Shown one piece after another: positions 1 to 11,200 of a DNA stretch of 64,000 bases; within the stretch, counting starts at the first letter, position 1, and the number at the start of each line of letters is the position of its first letter. A program made the position numbers and the translations under genes. Origin of the DNA: Ptiloglossa arizonensis (lineage: Eukaryota; Arthropoda; Insecta; Hymenoptera; Colletidae); contig NW_027478723.1 of NCBI RefSeq assembly GCF_051014685.1, forward strand, positions 434,001 through 498,000, read 5' to 3'. The notes beneath the pieces were generated by a model that did no database searches, was not told the origin of the DNA, and was given only the letters and a program-made list of their open reading frames with translations.

Positions 1-175
1 CGCCCGATTACAACGGTATGCGCACTTTTCCCCTAGGAGGTTCTAGTTATTCGTTTCGAGCATCAGAAATGCGAAAATTTTGAGTTTCTCAAGCGTTTCT
101 TACTTCCAAACTGCCATATCTCGCGAACGGATTGACCAATCCGCAAAATTTCTGTTGCATCTGAAAGTAGAATCT
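1..175. repeat. Example satellite monomer (type A)
   Basis: First complete unit in the phase used here. Type A is recognised by agg instead of ccg at positions 38-40, gaaatgcg instead of gaactgcg near 67-74, acttcc instead of acctcc near 102-107, and the ending aatct instead of aaact. The same linked set recurs at 1751, 3326, 16276, 26426, 28001, 33076, 34651 and 39725, sometimes with ccacta replacing cccct near 31-35. Other types carry different linked sets, which lets the order of units be followed across the window. A monomer of this length could wrap about one nucleosome with linker, which is inference. Confidence 0.9.
128..143. other. Monomer dyad, first instance: 7-bp arms, 2-base spacer
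   Basis: Reads cggattg-ac-caatccg. The right arm is the exact reverse complement of the left. The element sits at monomer positions 128-143 and recurs every 175 bp. Types A, B, D, I and L keep both arms. C (cgaattg) and K (cgatttg) break the left arm. H (ggatcg) and E (ggatag or ttattg) carry other changes. A short dyad in a satellite may be a protein-binding site or a small cruciform or hairpin. No known box, such as the CENP-B box, is matched. Confidence 0.75.
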
Positions 176-1002
176 CGCCCGATTACAACGGTAGGTGTAG
201 TTTTCCCCTAGGCCGTTCTAGTTATTCGTTTCGAGCATCAGAACTGCGAAAATTTTGAGTTTCTCAAGCGTTTCTTACCTCCAAACTGCCATATCTCGCG
301 AACGGATTGACCAATCCGCATAATTTCTGTTGCATCTGAAAGTAGAAACTCGCCCGATTACAACGGTATGCGCACTTTGCCCCTAGGCCGTTCTAGTTAT
401 TCGTGTCGAGCATCAGAACTCCGAAAATTTTGAGTTTCTCAAGCGTTTCTTACCTCCAAGCTGCCATATCTCGCGAACGAATTGACCAATCCGCAAAATT
501 TCTGTTGCATCTGAAAGTAGAAACTCGCCCGATTACAACGATATGTGTAGTTTTCCCCTAGGCCGTTCCAGTTATTCGTTTCGAGCATCAGAACTGCGAA
601 AATTTTGAGTTTCTCAAGCGTTTCTTACCTCCGAACTGCCATATCTCGCGAACGGATTGACCAATCCGCAAAATTTCTGTTGCATCTGACAGTAGAAACT
701 CGCCCGATTACAACAGTAGGTGTAGTTTTCCCCTAGGAAGTTCTAGTTACTCGTTTCGAGCATCAAAACTGCGAAAATTTTGAGTTTCTCAAGCGTTTCT
801 TATCTCTAAACTGCCATATCACGCGAACGGATAGAGCAATCCGCAAAATTTCTGTGCCATCTGAAAGTAGAAACTCGCCCGATTACAACAGTATGCGTAC
901 TTCTCCCCTAGGCCGTTCTAGTCATTCGTTTCGAGCATCAGAACTGCGAAAATTTTGAGTTTCTCAAGCGTTTCTTATCTCCAAACTGCCATATCTCGCG
1001 AA

Positions 1003-1018
1003 CGGATTGATCAATCCG
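1003..1018. other. Perfect 16-bp palindrome form of the dyad (type F monomer)
   Basis: In type F and N monomers the spacer reads at instead of ac, because position 136 changes c to t. This makes cggattgatcaatccg, a perfect 16-bp palindrome with no spacer. The same form recurs in F units such as 4376, 6651 and 8401, and in N units such as 3151, 16101 and 26251. The related P-tailed units keep the central 14 bp but have a at position 143, which unpairs the outer base. Confidence 0.8.
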
Positions 1019-1575
1019 CAAAATTTCTGTTGCATCTGAAAGTAGAAACTCGCCCAATTACAACGGTATGCGCACTTTTCCCCTAGGCCGTTCTATTTAT
1101 TCGTTTCGAGCATCAGAACAGCGAAAATTTTGAGTTTCTCAAGCGTTTCTTACATCCAAACGGCCATATCACGCGAACGGATTGACCAATCCGCATAATT
1201 TCTGTTGCACCTGAAAGTAGAAACTCGCCCGATTACAACGATATGCGCACTTTTCCCCTAGGCCGTTCTTGTTATTCGTTTCGAGCATCAGAACTGCCAA
1301 AATTTTGAGTTTCTCAAGCGTTTCTTACTTCCAAACTGCCACATCTCGCGAACGGATCGACCAGTCCGCAAAATTTCTGTTGCATCTGAAAGTAGAAACT
1401 CGCCCGATTACAACGGTATGCGCACTTTGCCCCTAGGCCGTTCTAGTTATTCGTGTCGAGCATCAGAACTGCGAAAATTTTGAGTTTCTCCAGCGTTTCT
1501 TACCTCCAAACTGCCATATCTCGCGAACGGATTGACAAATCCGCAAAATTTCTGTTGCATCTGAAAGTAGAAACT

Positions 1576-1750
1576 CGCCCGATTACAACGGTATGCGCAC
1601 TTTTCCCCTAGGAGGTTCTAGTTATTCGTTTCGAGCATCAGAAATGCGAAAATTTTGAGTTTCTCAAGCGTTTCTTACCTCCAAACTGCCATATCTCGCG
1701 AACGGATTGATCAATCCGCAAAATTTCTGTTGCATCTGAAAGTAGAAACT
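1576..1750. repeat. Hybrid monomer A/N
   Basis: The front half has the A markers (agg at 38-40 and gaaatgcg). The rear half has the N markers (acctcc, ttgatcaat and the ending aaact). A complete type A unit follows immediately at 1751. The hybrid therefore marks a duplication join in which an N-type rear was linked to an A-type front. Confidence 0.7.
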
Positions 1751-3325
1751 CGCCCGATTACAACGGTATGCGCACTTCTCCCCTAGGAGGTTCTAGTTAT
1801 TCGTTTCGAGCATCAGAAATGCGAAAATTTTGAGTTTCTCAAGCGTTTCTTACTTCCAAACTGCCATATCTCGCGAACGGATTGACCAATCCGCAAAATT
1901 TCTGTTGCATCTGAAAGTAGAATCTCGCCCGATTACAACGGTAGGTGTAGTTTTCCCCTAGGCCGTTCTAGTTATTCGTTTCGAGCATCAGAACTGCGAA
2001 AATTTTGAGTTTCTCAAGCGTTTCTTACCTCCAAACTGCCATATCTCGCGAACGGATTGACCAATCCGCATAATTTCTGTTGCATCTGAAAGTAGAAACT
2101 CGCCCGATTACAACGGTATGCGCAATTTTCCCCTAGGCCGTTCTAGTTATTCGTTTCGAGCATCAGAACTGCGAAAATTTTGAGTTTCTCAAGCGTTTCT
2201 TACATCCAAACGGCCATATCTCGCGAACGATTTGACCAATCCGCATAATTTCTGTTGCATCTGAAAGTAGAAACTCGCCCGATTACAACGGTATGCGCAC
2301 TTTGCCCCTAGGCCGTTCTAGTTATTCGTGTCGAGCATCAGAACTCCGAAAATTTTGAGTTTCTCAAGCGTTTCTTACCTCCAAGCTGTCATATCTCGCG
2401 AACGAATTGACCAATCCGCAAAATTTCTGTTGCATCTGAAAGTAGAAACTCGCCCGATTACAACGGTATGGGCACTTTTCCCCTAGGCCGTTCTATTTAT
2501 TCGTTTCGAGCATCAGAACAGCGAAAATTTTGAGTTTCTCAAGCGTTTCTTACATCCAAACGGCCATATCACGCGAACGGATTGAACAATCCGCATAATT
2601 TCTGTTGCATCTGAAAGTAGAAACTCGCCCGATTACAACGATATGCGCTCTTTTCCCATAGGCCGTTCTTGTTATTCGTTTCGAGCATCAGAACTGCCAA
2701 AATTTTGAGTTTCTCAAGCGTTTCTTACTTCCAAACTGCCACATCTCGCGAACGGATCGACCAGTCCGCAAAATTTCTGTTGCATCTGAAAGTAGAAACT
2801 CGCCCGATTACAACGGTATGCGCACTTTGCCCCTAGGCCGTTCTAGTTATTCGTGTCGAGCAGCAGAACTGCGAAAATTTTGAGTTTCTCAAGCGTTTCT
2901 TTCCTCCAAACTGCCATATCTCGCGAACGGATTGACCAATCCGCAAAATTTCTGTTGCATCTGAAAGTAGAAACACGCCCGATTACAACGGTATGCGCAC
3001 TTTGCCCCTAGGCCGTTCTAGTTATTCGTGTCGAGCATCAGAACTGCGAAAATTTTGAGTTTCTCAAGCGTTTCTTACCTCAAAACTGCCATATCTCGCG
3101 AACGGATTGACCAATCCGCATAATTTCTGTTGCATCTGAAAGTAGAAACTCGCCCGATTACAACGGTATGCGCACTTTTCCCCTAGACGGTTCTAGTTAT
3201 TCGTTTCGAGCATCAGAACTGCGAAAATTTTGAGTTTCTCAAGCGTTTCTTACCTCCAAACTGCCATATCTCGCGAACGGATTGATCAATCCGCAAAATT
3301 TCTGTTGCATCGGAAAGTAGAAACT

Positions 3326-5075
3326 CGCCCGATTACAACGGTATGCGCACTTTTCCCCTAGGAGGTTCTAGTTATTCGTTTCGAGCATCAGAAATGCGAA
3401 AATTTTGAGTTTCTCAAGCGTTTCTTACTTCCAAACTGCCATATCTCGCGAACGGATTGACCAATCCGCAAAATTTCTGTTGCATCTGAAAGTAGAATCT
3501 CGCCCGATTACAACGGTAGGTGTAGTTTTCCCCTAGGCCGTTCTAGTTATTCGTTTCGAGCATCAGAACTGCGAAAATTTTGAGTTTCTCAAGCGTTTCT
3601 TACCTCCAAACTGCCATATCTCGCGAACGGATTGACCAATCCGCATAATTTCTGTTGCATCTGAAAGTAGAAACTCGCCCGATTACAACGGTATGCGCAA
3701 TTTTCCCCTAGGCCGTTCTAGTTATTCGTTTCGAGCATCAGAACTGCGAAAATTTTGAGTTTCTCAAGCGTTTCTTACATCCAAACGGCCATATCTCGCG
3801 AACGATTTGACCAATCCGCATAATTTCTGTTGCATCTGAAAGTAGAAACTCGCCCGATTACAACGGTATGCGCACTTTGCCCCTAGGCCGTTCTAGTTAT
3901 TCGTGTCGAGCATCAGAACTCCGAAAATTTTGAGTTTCTCAAGCGTTTCTTACCTCCAAGCTGCCATATCTCGCGAACGAATTGACCAATCCGCAAAATT
4001 TCTGTTGCATCTGAAAGTAGAAACTCGCCCGATTACAACGATATGTGTAGTTTTCCCCTAGGCCGTTCCAGTTATTCGTTTCGAGCATCAGAACTGCGAA
4101 AATTTTGAGTTTCTCAAGCGTTTCTTACCTCCAAACTGCCATATCTCGCGAACGGATTGACCAATCCGCAAAATTTCTGTTGCATCTGACAGTAGAAACT
4201 CGCCCGATTACAACAGTAGGTGTAGTTTTCCCCTAGGAAGTTCTAGTTACTCGTTTCGAGCATCAAAACTGCGAAAATTTTGAGTTTCTCAAGCGTTTCT
4301 TATCTCTAAACTGCCATATCACGCGAACGGATAGAGCAATCCGCAAAATTTCTGTGCCATCTGAAAGTAGAAACTCGCCCGATTACAATGGTATGCGTAC
4401 TTCTCCCCTAGGCCGTTCTAGTCATTCGTTTCGAGCATCAGAACTGCGAAAATTTTGAGTTTCTCAAGCGTTTCTTATCTCCAAACTGCCATATCTCGCG
4501 AACGGATTGATCAATCCGCAAAATTTCTGTTGCATCTGAAAGTAGAAACTCGCCCAATTACAACGGTATGCGCACTTTTCCCCTAGGCCGTTCTATTTAT
4601 TCGTTTCGAGCATCAGAACAGCGAAAATTTTGAGTTTCTCAAGCGTTTCTTACATCCAAACGGCCATATCACGCGAACGGATTGACCAATCCGCATAATT
4701 TCTGTTGCATCTGAAAGTAGAAACTCGCCCGATTACAACGATATGCGCACTTTGCCCCTAGGCCGTTCTAGTTATTCGTGTCGAGCATCAGAACTGCGAA
4801 AATTTTGAGTTTCTCCAGCGTTTCTTACCTCCAAACTGCCATATCTCGCGAACGGATTGACCAATCCGCAAAATTTCTGTTGCATCTGAAAGTAGAAACA
4901 CGCCCGATTACAACGGTATGCGCACTTTGCCCCTAGGCCGTTCTAGTTATTCGTGTCGAGCATCAGAACTGCGAAAATTTTGAGTTTCTCAAGCGTTTCT
5001 TACCTCAAAACTGCCATATCTCGCGAACGGATTGACCAATCCGCATAATTTCTGTTGCATCTGAAAGTCGAATCT
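3326..5075. repeat. HOR copy A-B-K-C-D-E-F-G-H/I-L (10 monomers)
   Basis: The clearest copy of the left-hand cycle. Diagnostic marks: B gtaggtgtag at 17-26 with ccgcataatt. K cgcaatttt with cgatttgacc. C gtgtcgag, actccg and ccaagctg. D gatatgtgtag, gttccag and ctgacag. E aggaag, gttactcg and catcaaaact. F gcgtacttctcc and gtcatt. G caattac, ctatttatt and gaacag. H gttcttg, ctgcca and ggatcgaccagtcc. I tttgcccc and gtgtcgag. L an acacgcccg start and acctcaaaactg. Together with the L-N-A order at 2976-3500, this implies a 12-type, 2,100-bp cycle. Unit 4726-4900 is an H/I hybrid. Confidence 0.85.
4726..4900. repeat. Hybrid monomer H/I
   Basis: Begins with the H marker gatatg at 16-20, then changes by position 29 to the I pattern (tttgcccc, gtgtcgag, ctccagcg). 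G and L flank it, so one monomer length has been removed between H and I. The exchange falls within about 13 bases. Confidence 0.75.
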
Positions 5076-7525
5076 CGCCCGATTACAACGGTAGGTGTAG
5101 TTTTCCCCTAGGCCGTTCTAGTTATTCGTTTCGAGCATCAGAACTGCGAAAATTTTGAGTTTCTCAAGCGTTTCTTACCTCCAAACTGCCATATCTCGCG
5201 AACGGATTGACCAATCCGCATAATTTCTGTTGCAACTGAAAGTAGAAACTCGCCCGATTACAACGGTATGCGCAATTTTCCCCTAGGCCGTTCTAGTTAT
5301 TCGTTTCGAGCATCAGAACTGCGAAAATTTTGAGTTTCTCAAGCGTTTCTTACATCCAAACGGCCATATCTCGCGAACGATTTGACCAATCCGCATAATT
5401 TCTGTTGCATCTGAAAGTAGAAACTCGCCCGATTACAACGGTATGCGCACTTTGCCCCTAGGCCGTTCTAGTTACTCGTGTCGAGCATCAGAACTCCGAA
5501 AATTTTGAGTTTCTCAAGCGTTTCTTACCTCCAAGCTGCCATATCTCGCGAACGAATTGACCAATCCGCAAAATTTCTGTTGCATCTGAAAGTAGAAACT
5601 CGCCCGATTACAACGATATGTGTAGTTTTCCCCTAGGCCGTTCCAGTTATTCGTTTCGAGCATCAGAACTGCGAAAATTTTGAGTTTCTCAAGCGTTTCT
5701 TACCTCCAAACTGCCATATCTCGCGAACGGATTGACCAATCCGCAAAATTTCTGTTGCATCTGACAGTAGAAACTCGCCCGATTACAACAGTAGGTGTAG
5801 TTTTCCCCTAGGAAGTTCTAGTTACTCGTTTCGAGCATAAAAACTGCGAAAATTTTGAGTTTCTCAAGCGTTTCTTATCTCTAAACTGCCATATCACGCG
5901 AACGGATAGAGCAATCCGCAAAATTTCTGTGCCATCTGAAAGTAGAAACTCGCCCGATTACAACGGTATGCGTACTTCTCCCCTAGGCCGTTGTAGTCAT
6001 TCGTTTCGAGCATCAGAACTGCGAAAATTTTGAGTTTCTCAAGCGTTTCTTATCTCCAAACTGCCATATCTCGCGAACGGATTGATCAATCCGCAAAATT
6101 TCTGTTGCATCTGAAAGTAGAAACTCGCCCAATTACAACGGTATGCGCACTTTGCCCCTAGGCCGTTCTAGTTATTCGTGTCGAGCATCAGAACTCCGAA
6201 AATTTTGAGTTTCTCAAGCGTTTCTTACCTCCAAGCTGCCATATCTCGCGAACGAATTGACCAATCCGCAAAATTTCTGTTGCATCTGAAAGTAGAAACT
6301 CGCCCGATTACAACGATATGTGTAGTTTTCCCCTAGGCCGTTCCAGTTATTCGTGTCGAGCATCAGAACTGCGAAAATTTTGAGTTTCTCAAGCGTTTCT
6401 TACCTCCAAACTGCCATATCTCGCGAACGGATTGACCAATCCGCAAAATTTCTGTTGCATCTGACAGTAGAAACTCGCCCGATTACAACATTAGGTGTAG
6501 TTTTCCCCTAGGAAGTTCTAGTTACTCGTTTCGAGCATCAAAACTGCGAAAATTTTGAGTTTCTCAAGCGTTTCTTATCTCTAAACTGCCATATCACGCG
6601 AACGGATAGAGCAATCCGCAAAATTTCTGTGCCATCTGAAAGTAGAAACTCGCCCGATTACAATGGTATGCGTACTTCTCCCCTAGGCCGTTCTAGTCAT
6701 TCGTTTCGAGCATCAGAACTGCGAAAATTTTGAGTTTCTCAAGCGTTTCTTATCTCCAAACTGCCATATCTCGCGAACGGATTGATCAATCCGCAAAATT
6801 TCTGTTGCATCTGAAAGTAGAAACTCGCCCAATTACAACGGTATGCGCACTTTTCCCCTAGGCCGTTCTATTTATTCGTTTCGAGCATCAGAACAGCGAA
6901 AATTTTGAGTTTCTCAAGCGTTTCTTACATCCAAACGGCCATATCACGCGAACGGATTGACCAATCCGCATAATTTCTGTTGCATCTGAAAGTAGAAACT
7001 CGCCCGATTACAACGATATGCGCACTTTTCCCCTAGGCCGTTCTTGTTATTCGTTTCGAGCATCAGAACTGCCAAAATTTTGAGTTTCTCAAGCGTTTCT
7101 TACTTCCAAACTGCCACATCTCGCGAACGGATCGACCAGTCCGCAAAATTTCTGTTGCATCTGAAAGTAGAAACTCGCCCGATTACAACGGTATGCGCAC
7201 TTTGCCCCTAGGCCGTTCTAGTTATTCGTGTCGAGCATCAGAACTGCGAAAATTTTGAGTTTCTCCAGCGTTTCTTACCTCCAAACTGCCATATCTCGCG
7301 AACGGATTGACCAATCCGCAAAATTTCTGTTGCATCTGAAAGTAGAAACACGCCCGATTACAACGGTATGCGCACTTTGCCCCTAGGCCGTTCTAGTTAT
7401 TCGTGTCGAGCATCAGAACTGCGAAAATTTTGAGTTTCTCAAGCGTTTCTTACCTCCAAACTGCCATATCTCGCGAACGGATTGACCAATCCGCAAAATT
7501 TCTGTTGCATCTGAAAGTAGAATCT
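5076..7525. repeat. 14-monomer HOR copy with internal four-monomer duplication
   Basis: Order B-K-C-D-E-F-(G/C)-D-E-F-G-H-I-L/A. It is the 10-mer of the neighbouring copies plus an extra D-E-F-G/C block. The run C-D-E-F at 5426-6125 is followed by G/C-D-E-F at 6126-6825, an offset of exactly 700 bp. The hybrid at 6126 marks the join. The last unit (7351) has an L front and an A-like rear ending aatct, as in the next copies. Confidence 0.85.
6126..6300. repeat. Hybrid monomer G/C
   Basis: Starts caattac like type G, then shows tttgcccc, gtgtcgag, actccg, ccaagctg and acgaattg of type C. It joins F to a second D-E-F run and explains the 700-bp insertion relative to the neighbouring 10-mers. 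Confidence 0.8.
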
Positions 7526-9275
7526 CGCCCGATTACAACGGTAGGTGTAGTTTTCCCCTAGGCCGTTCTAGTTATTCGTTTCGAGCATCAGAACTGCGAA
7601 AATTTTGAGTTTCTCAAGCGTTTCTTACCTCCAAACTGCCATATCTCGCGAACGGATTGACCAATCCGCATAATTTCTGTTGCATCTGAAAGTAGAAACT
7701 CGCCCGATTACAACGGTATGCGCAATTTTCCCCTAGGCCGTTCTAGTTATTCGTTTCGAGCATCAGAACTGCGAAAATTTTGAGTTTCTCAAGCGTTTCT
7801 TACATCCAAACGGCCATATCTCGCGAACGATTTGACCAATCCGCATAATTTCTGTTGCATCTGAAAGTAGAAACTCGCCCGATTACAACGGTATGCGCAC
7901 TTTGCCCCTAGGCCGTTCTAGTTATTCGTGTCGAGCATCAGAACTCCGAAAATTTTGAGTTTCTCAAGCGTTTCTTACCTCCAAGCTGCCATATCTCGCG
8001 AACGAATTGACCAATCCGCAAAATTTCTGTTGCATCTGAAAGTAGAAACTCGCCCGATTACAACGATATGTGTAGTTTTCCCCTAGGCCGTTCCAGTTAT
8101 TCGTTTCGAGCATCAGAACTGCGAAAATTTTGAGTTTCTCAAGCGTTTCTTACCTCCAAACTGCCATATCTCGCGAACGGATTGACCAATCCGCAAAATT
8201 TCTGTTGCATCTGACAGTAGAAACTCGCCCGATTACAACAGTAGGTGTAGTTTTCCCCTAGGAAGTTCTAGTTACTCGTTTCGAGCATCAAAACTGCGAA
8301 AATTTTGAGTTTCTCAAGCGTTTCTTATCTCTAAACTGCCATATCACGCGAACGGATAGAGCAATCCGCAAAATTTCTGTGCCATCTGAAAGTAGAAACT
8401 CGCCCGATTACAATGGTATGCGTACTTCTCCCCTAGGCCGTTCTAGTCATTCGTTTCGAGCATCAGAACTGCGAAAATTTTGAGTTTCTCAAGCGTTTCT
8501 TATCTCCAAACTGCCATATCTCGCGAACGGATTGATCAATCCGCAAAATTTCTGTTGCATCTGAAAGTAGAAACTCGCCCAATTACAACGGTATGCGCAC
8601 TTTTCCCCTAGGCCGTTCTATTTATTCGTTTCGAGCATCAGAACAGCGAAAATTTTGAGTTTCTCAAGCGTTTCTTACATCCAAACGGCCATATCACGCG
8701 AACGGATTGACCAATCCGCATAATTTCTGTTGCATCTGAAAGTAGAAACTCGCCCGATTACAACGATATGCGCACTTTTCCCCTAGGCCGTTCTTGTTAT
8801 TCGTTTCGAGCATCAGAACTGCCAAAATTTTGAGTTTCTCAAGCGTTTCTTACTTCCAAACTGCCACATCTCGCGAACGGATCGACCAGTCCGCAAAATT
8901 TCTGTTGCATCTGAAAGTAGAAACTCGCCCGATTACAACGGTATGCGCACTTTGCCCCTAGGCCGTTCTAGTTATTCGTGTCGAGCATCAGAACTGCGAA
9001 AATTTTGAGTTTCTCCAGCGTTTCTTACCTCCAAACTGCCATATCTCGCGAACGGATTGACCAATCCGCAAAATTTCTGTTGCATCTGAAAGTAGAAACA
9101 CGCCCGATTACAACGGTATGCGCACTTTGCCCCTAGGCCGTTCTAGTTATTCGTGTCGAGCATCAGAACTGCGAAAATTTTGAGTTTCTCAAGCGTTTCT
9201 TACTTCCAAACTGCCATATCTCGCGAACGGATTGACCAATCCGCAAAATTTCTTTTGCATCTGAAAGTAGAATCT
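7526..9275. repeat. 10-mer HOR unit (1,750 bp), copy 1
   Basis: Order B-K-C-D-E-F-G-H-I-L/A, ten units of 175 bp. It is nearly identical to the next 1,750 bp. Private differences include caatggtatg in unit F at 8401 and ctccagcg in unit I at 8926. The closing unit at 9101 has the L start (acacgcccg) but the A-type acttcc and aatct. The 10-mer is thus explained by loss of N and A from the 12-type cycle through an L/A exchange. Confidence 0.9.
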
Positions 9276-11025
9276 CGCCCGATTACAACGGTAGGTGTAG
9301 TTTTCCCCTAGGCCGTTCTAGTTATTCGTTTCGAGCATCAGAACTGCGAAAATTTTGAGTTTCTCAAGCGTTTCTTACCTCCAAACTGCCATATCTCGCG
9401 AACGGATTGACCAATCCGCATAATTTCTGTTGCATCTGAAAGTAGAAACTCGCCCGATTACAACGGTATGCGCAATTTTCCCCTAGGCCGTTCTAGTTAT
9501 TCGTTTCGAGCATCAGAACTGCGAAAATTTTGAGTTTCTCAAGCGTTTCTTACATCCAAACGGCCATATCTCGCGAACGATTTGACCAATCCGCATAATT
9601 TCTGTTGCATCTGAAAGTAGAAACTCGCCCGATTACAACGGTATGCGCACTTTGCCCCTAGGCCGTTCTAGTTATTCGTGTCGAGCATCAGAACTCCGAA
9701 AATTTTGAGTTTCTCAAGCGTTTCTTACCTCCAAGCTGCCATATCTCGCGAACGAATTGACCAATCCGCAAAATTTCTGTTGCATCTGAAAGTAGAAACT
9801 CGCCCGATTACAACGATATGTGTAGTTTTCCCCTAGGCCGTTCCAGTTATTCGTTTCGAGCATCAGAACTGCGAAAATTTTGAGTTTCTCAAGCGTTTCT
9901 TACCTCCAAACTGCCATATCTCGCGAACGGATTGACCAATCCGCAAAATTTCTGTTGCATCTGACAGTAGAAACTCGCCCGATTACAACAGTAGGTGTAG
10001 TTTTCCCCTAGGAAGTTCTAGTTACTCGTTTCGAGCATCAAAACTGCGAAAATTTTGAGTTTCTCAAGCGTTTCTTATCTCTAAACTGCCATATCACGCG
10101 AACGGATAGAGCAATCTGCAAAATTTCTGTGCCATCTGAAAGTAGAAACTCGCCCGATTACAACGGTATGCGTACTTCTCCCCTAGGCCGTTCTAGTCAT
10201 TCGTTTCGAGCATCAGAACTGCGAAAATTTTGAGTTTCTCAAGCGTTTCTTATCTCCAAACTGCCATATCTCGCGAACGGATTGATCAATCCGCAAAATT
10301 TCTGTTGCATCTGAAAGTAGAAACTCGCCCAATTACAACGGTATGCGCACTTTTCCCCTAGGCCGTTCTATTTATTCGTTTCGAGCATCAGAACAGCGAA
10401 AATTTTGAGTTTCTCAAGCGTTTCTTACATCCAAACGGCCATATCACGCGAACGGATTGACCAATCCGCATAATTTCTGTTGCATCTGAAAGTAGAAACT
10501 CGCCCGATTACAACGATATGCGCACTTTTCCCCTAGGCCGTTCTTGTTATTCGTTTCGAGCATCAGAACTGCCAAAATTTTGAGTTTCTCAAGCGTTTCT
10601 TACTTCCAAACTGCCACATCTCGCGAACGGATCGACCAGTCCGCAAAATTTCTGTTGCATCTGAAAGTAGAAACTCGCCCGATTACAACGGTATGCGCAC
10701 TTTGCCCCTAGGCCGTTCTAGTTATTCGTGTCGAGCATCAGAACTGCGAAAATTTTGAGTTTCTCAAGCGTTTCTTATCTCCAAACTGCCATATCTCGCG
10801 AACGGATTGACCAATCCGCAAAATTTCTGTTGCATCTGAAAGTAGAAACACGCCCGATTACAACGGTATGCGCACTTTGCCCCTAGGCCGTTCTAGTTAT
10901 TCGTGTCGAGCATCAGAACTGCGAAAATTTTGAGTTTCTCAAGCGTTTCTTACCTCCAAACTGCCATATCTCGCGAACGGATTGACCAATCCGCATAATT
11001 TCTGTTGCATCTGAAAGTAGAAACT
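9276..11025. repeat. 10-mer HOR unit (1,750 bp), copy 2
   Basis: Same ten-type order as copy 1. It differs at a few bases: gcaatctgca in E (9976 unit), caacggtatg in F (10151), ctcaagcg with tatctcc in I (10676), and an L unit (10851) that ends with the standard cataatt and aaact instead of the A-like rear. It is followed by an N/B unit at 11026, so this exchange point differs from that of copy 1. Confidence 0.9.
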
Positions 11026-11200
11026 CGCCCGATTACAACGGTATGCGCACTTTTCCCCTAGACGGTTCTAGTTATTCGTTTCGAGCATCAGAACTGCGAA
11101 AATTTTGAGTTTCTCAAGCGTTTCTTACCTCCAAACTGCCATATCTCGCGAACGGATTGACCAATCCGCATAATTTCTGTTGCATCTGAAAGTAGAAACT

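Larger units (their letters stand above)
1..3325. repeat. Irregular HOR copies at left edge
   Basis: Nineteen monomers in the order A-B-C-D-E-F-G-H-I, then an A/N hybrid, then A-B-K-C-G-H-I-L-N. Relative to the 12-type cycle, the first run lacks K, L and N, and the second jumps from C to G. Each break falls exactly at a monomer boundary or inside one hybrid monomer. That pattern is expected from in-register unequal exchange between misaligned copies. Each type is identified by its own linked substitutions, for example G by caattac at the start, ctatttatt near position 45 and acatccaaacggcc near 102. Confidence 0.82.

Noticed and set aside
36..52. RNA polymerase III B-box or tRNA-derived SINE at ggttctagttatt-like sequence
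   Set aside because: The similarity to the B-box is partial. No A-box, tRNA fold, poly-A or target-site duplication accompanies it.
51..67. CENP-B box at ttcgtttcgagcatcag
   Set aside because: It begins ttcg, but the required downstream a and cggg core are absent in every type examined.
61..165. Internal half-unit duplication (gcgaaaatt at 71 versus gcaaaatt at 143, gcatca versus gcatct)
   Set aside because: The similar words occur in opposite order and at inconsistent distances, so chance similarity is as likely.
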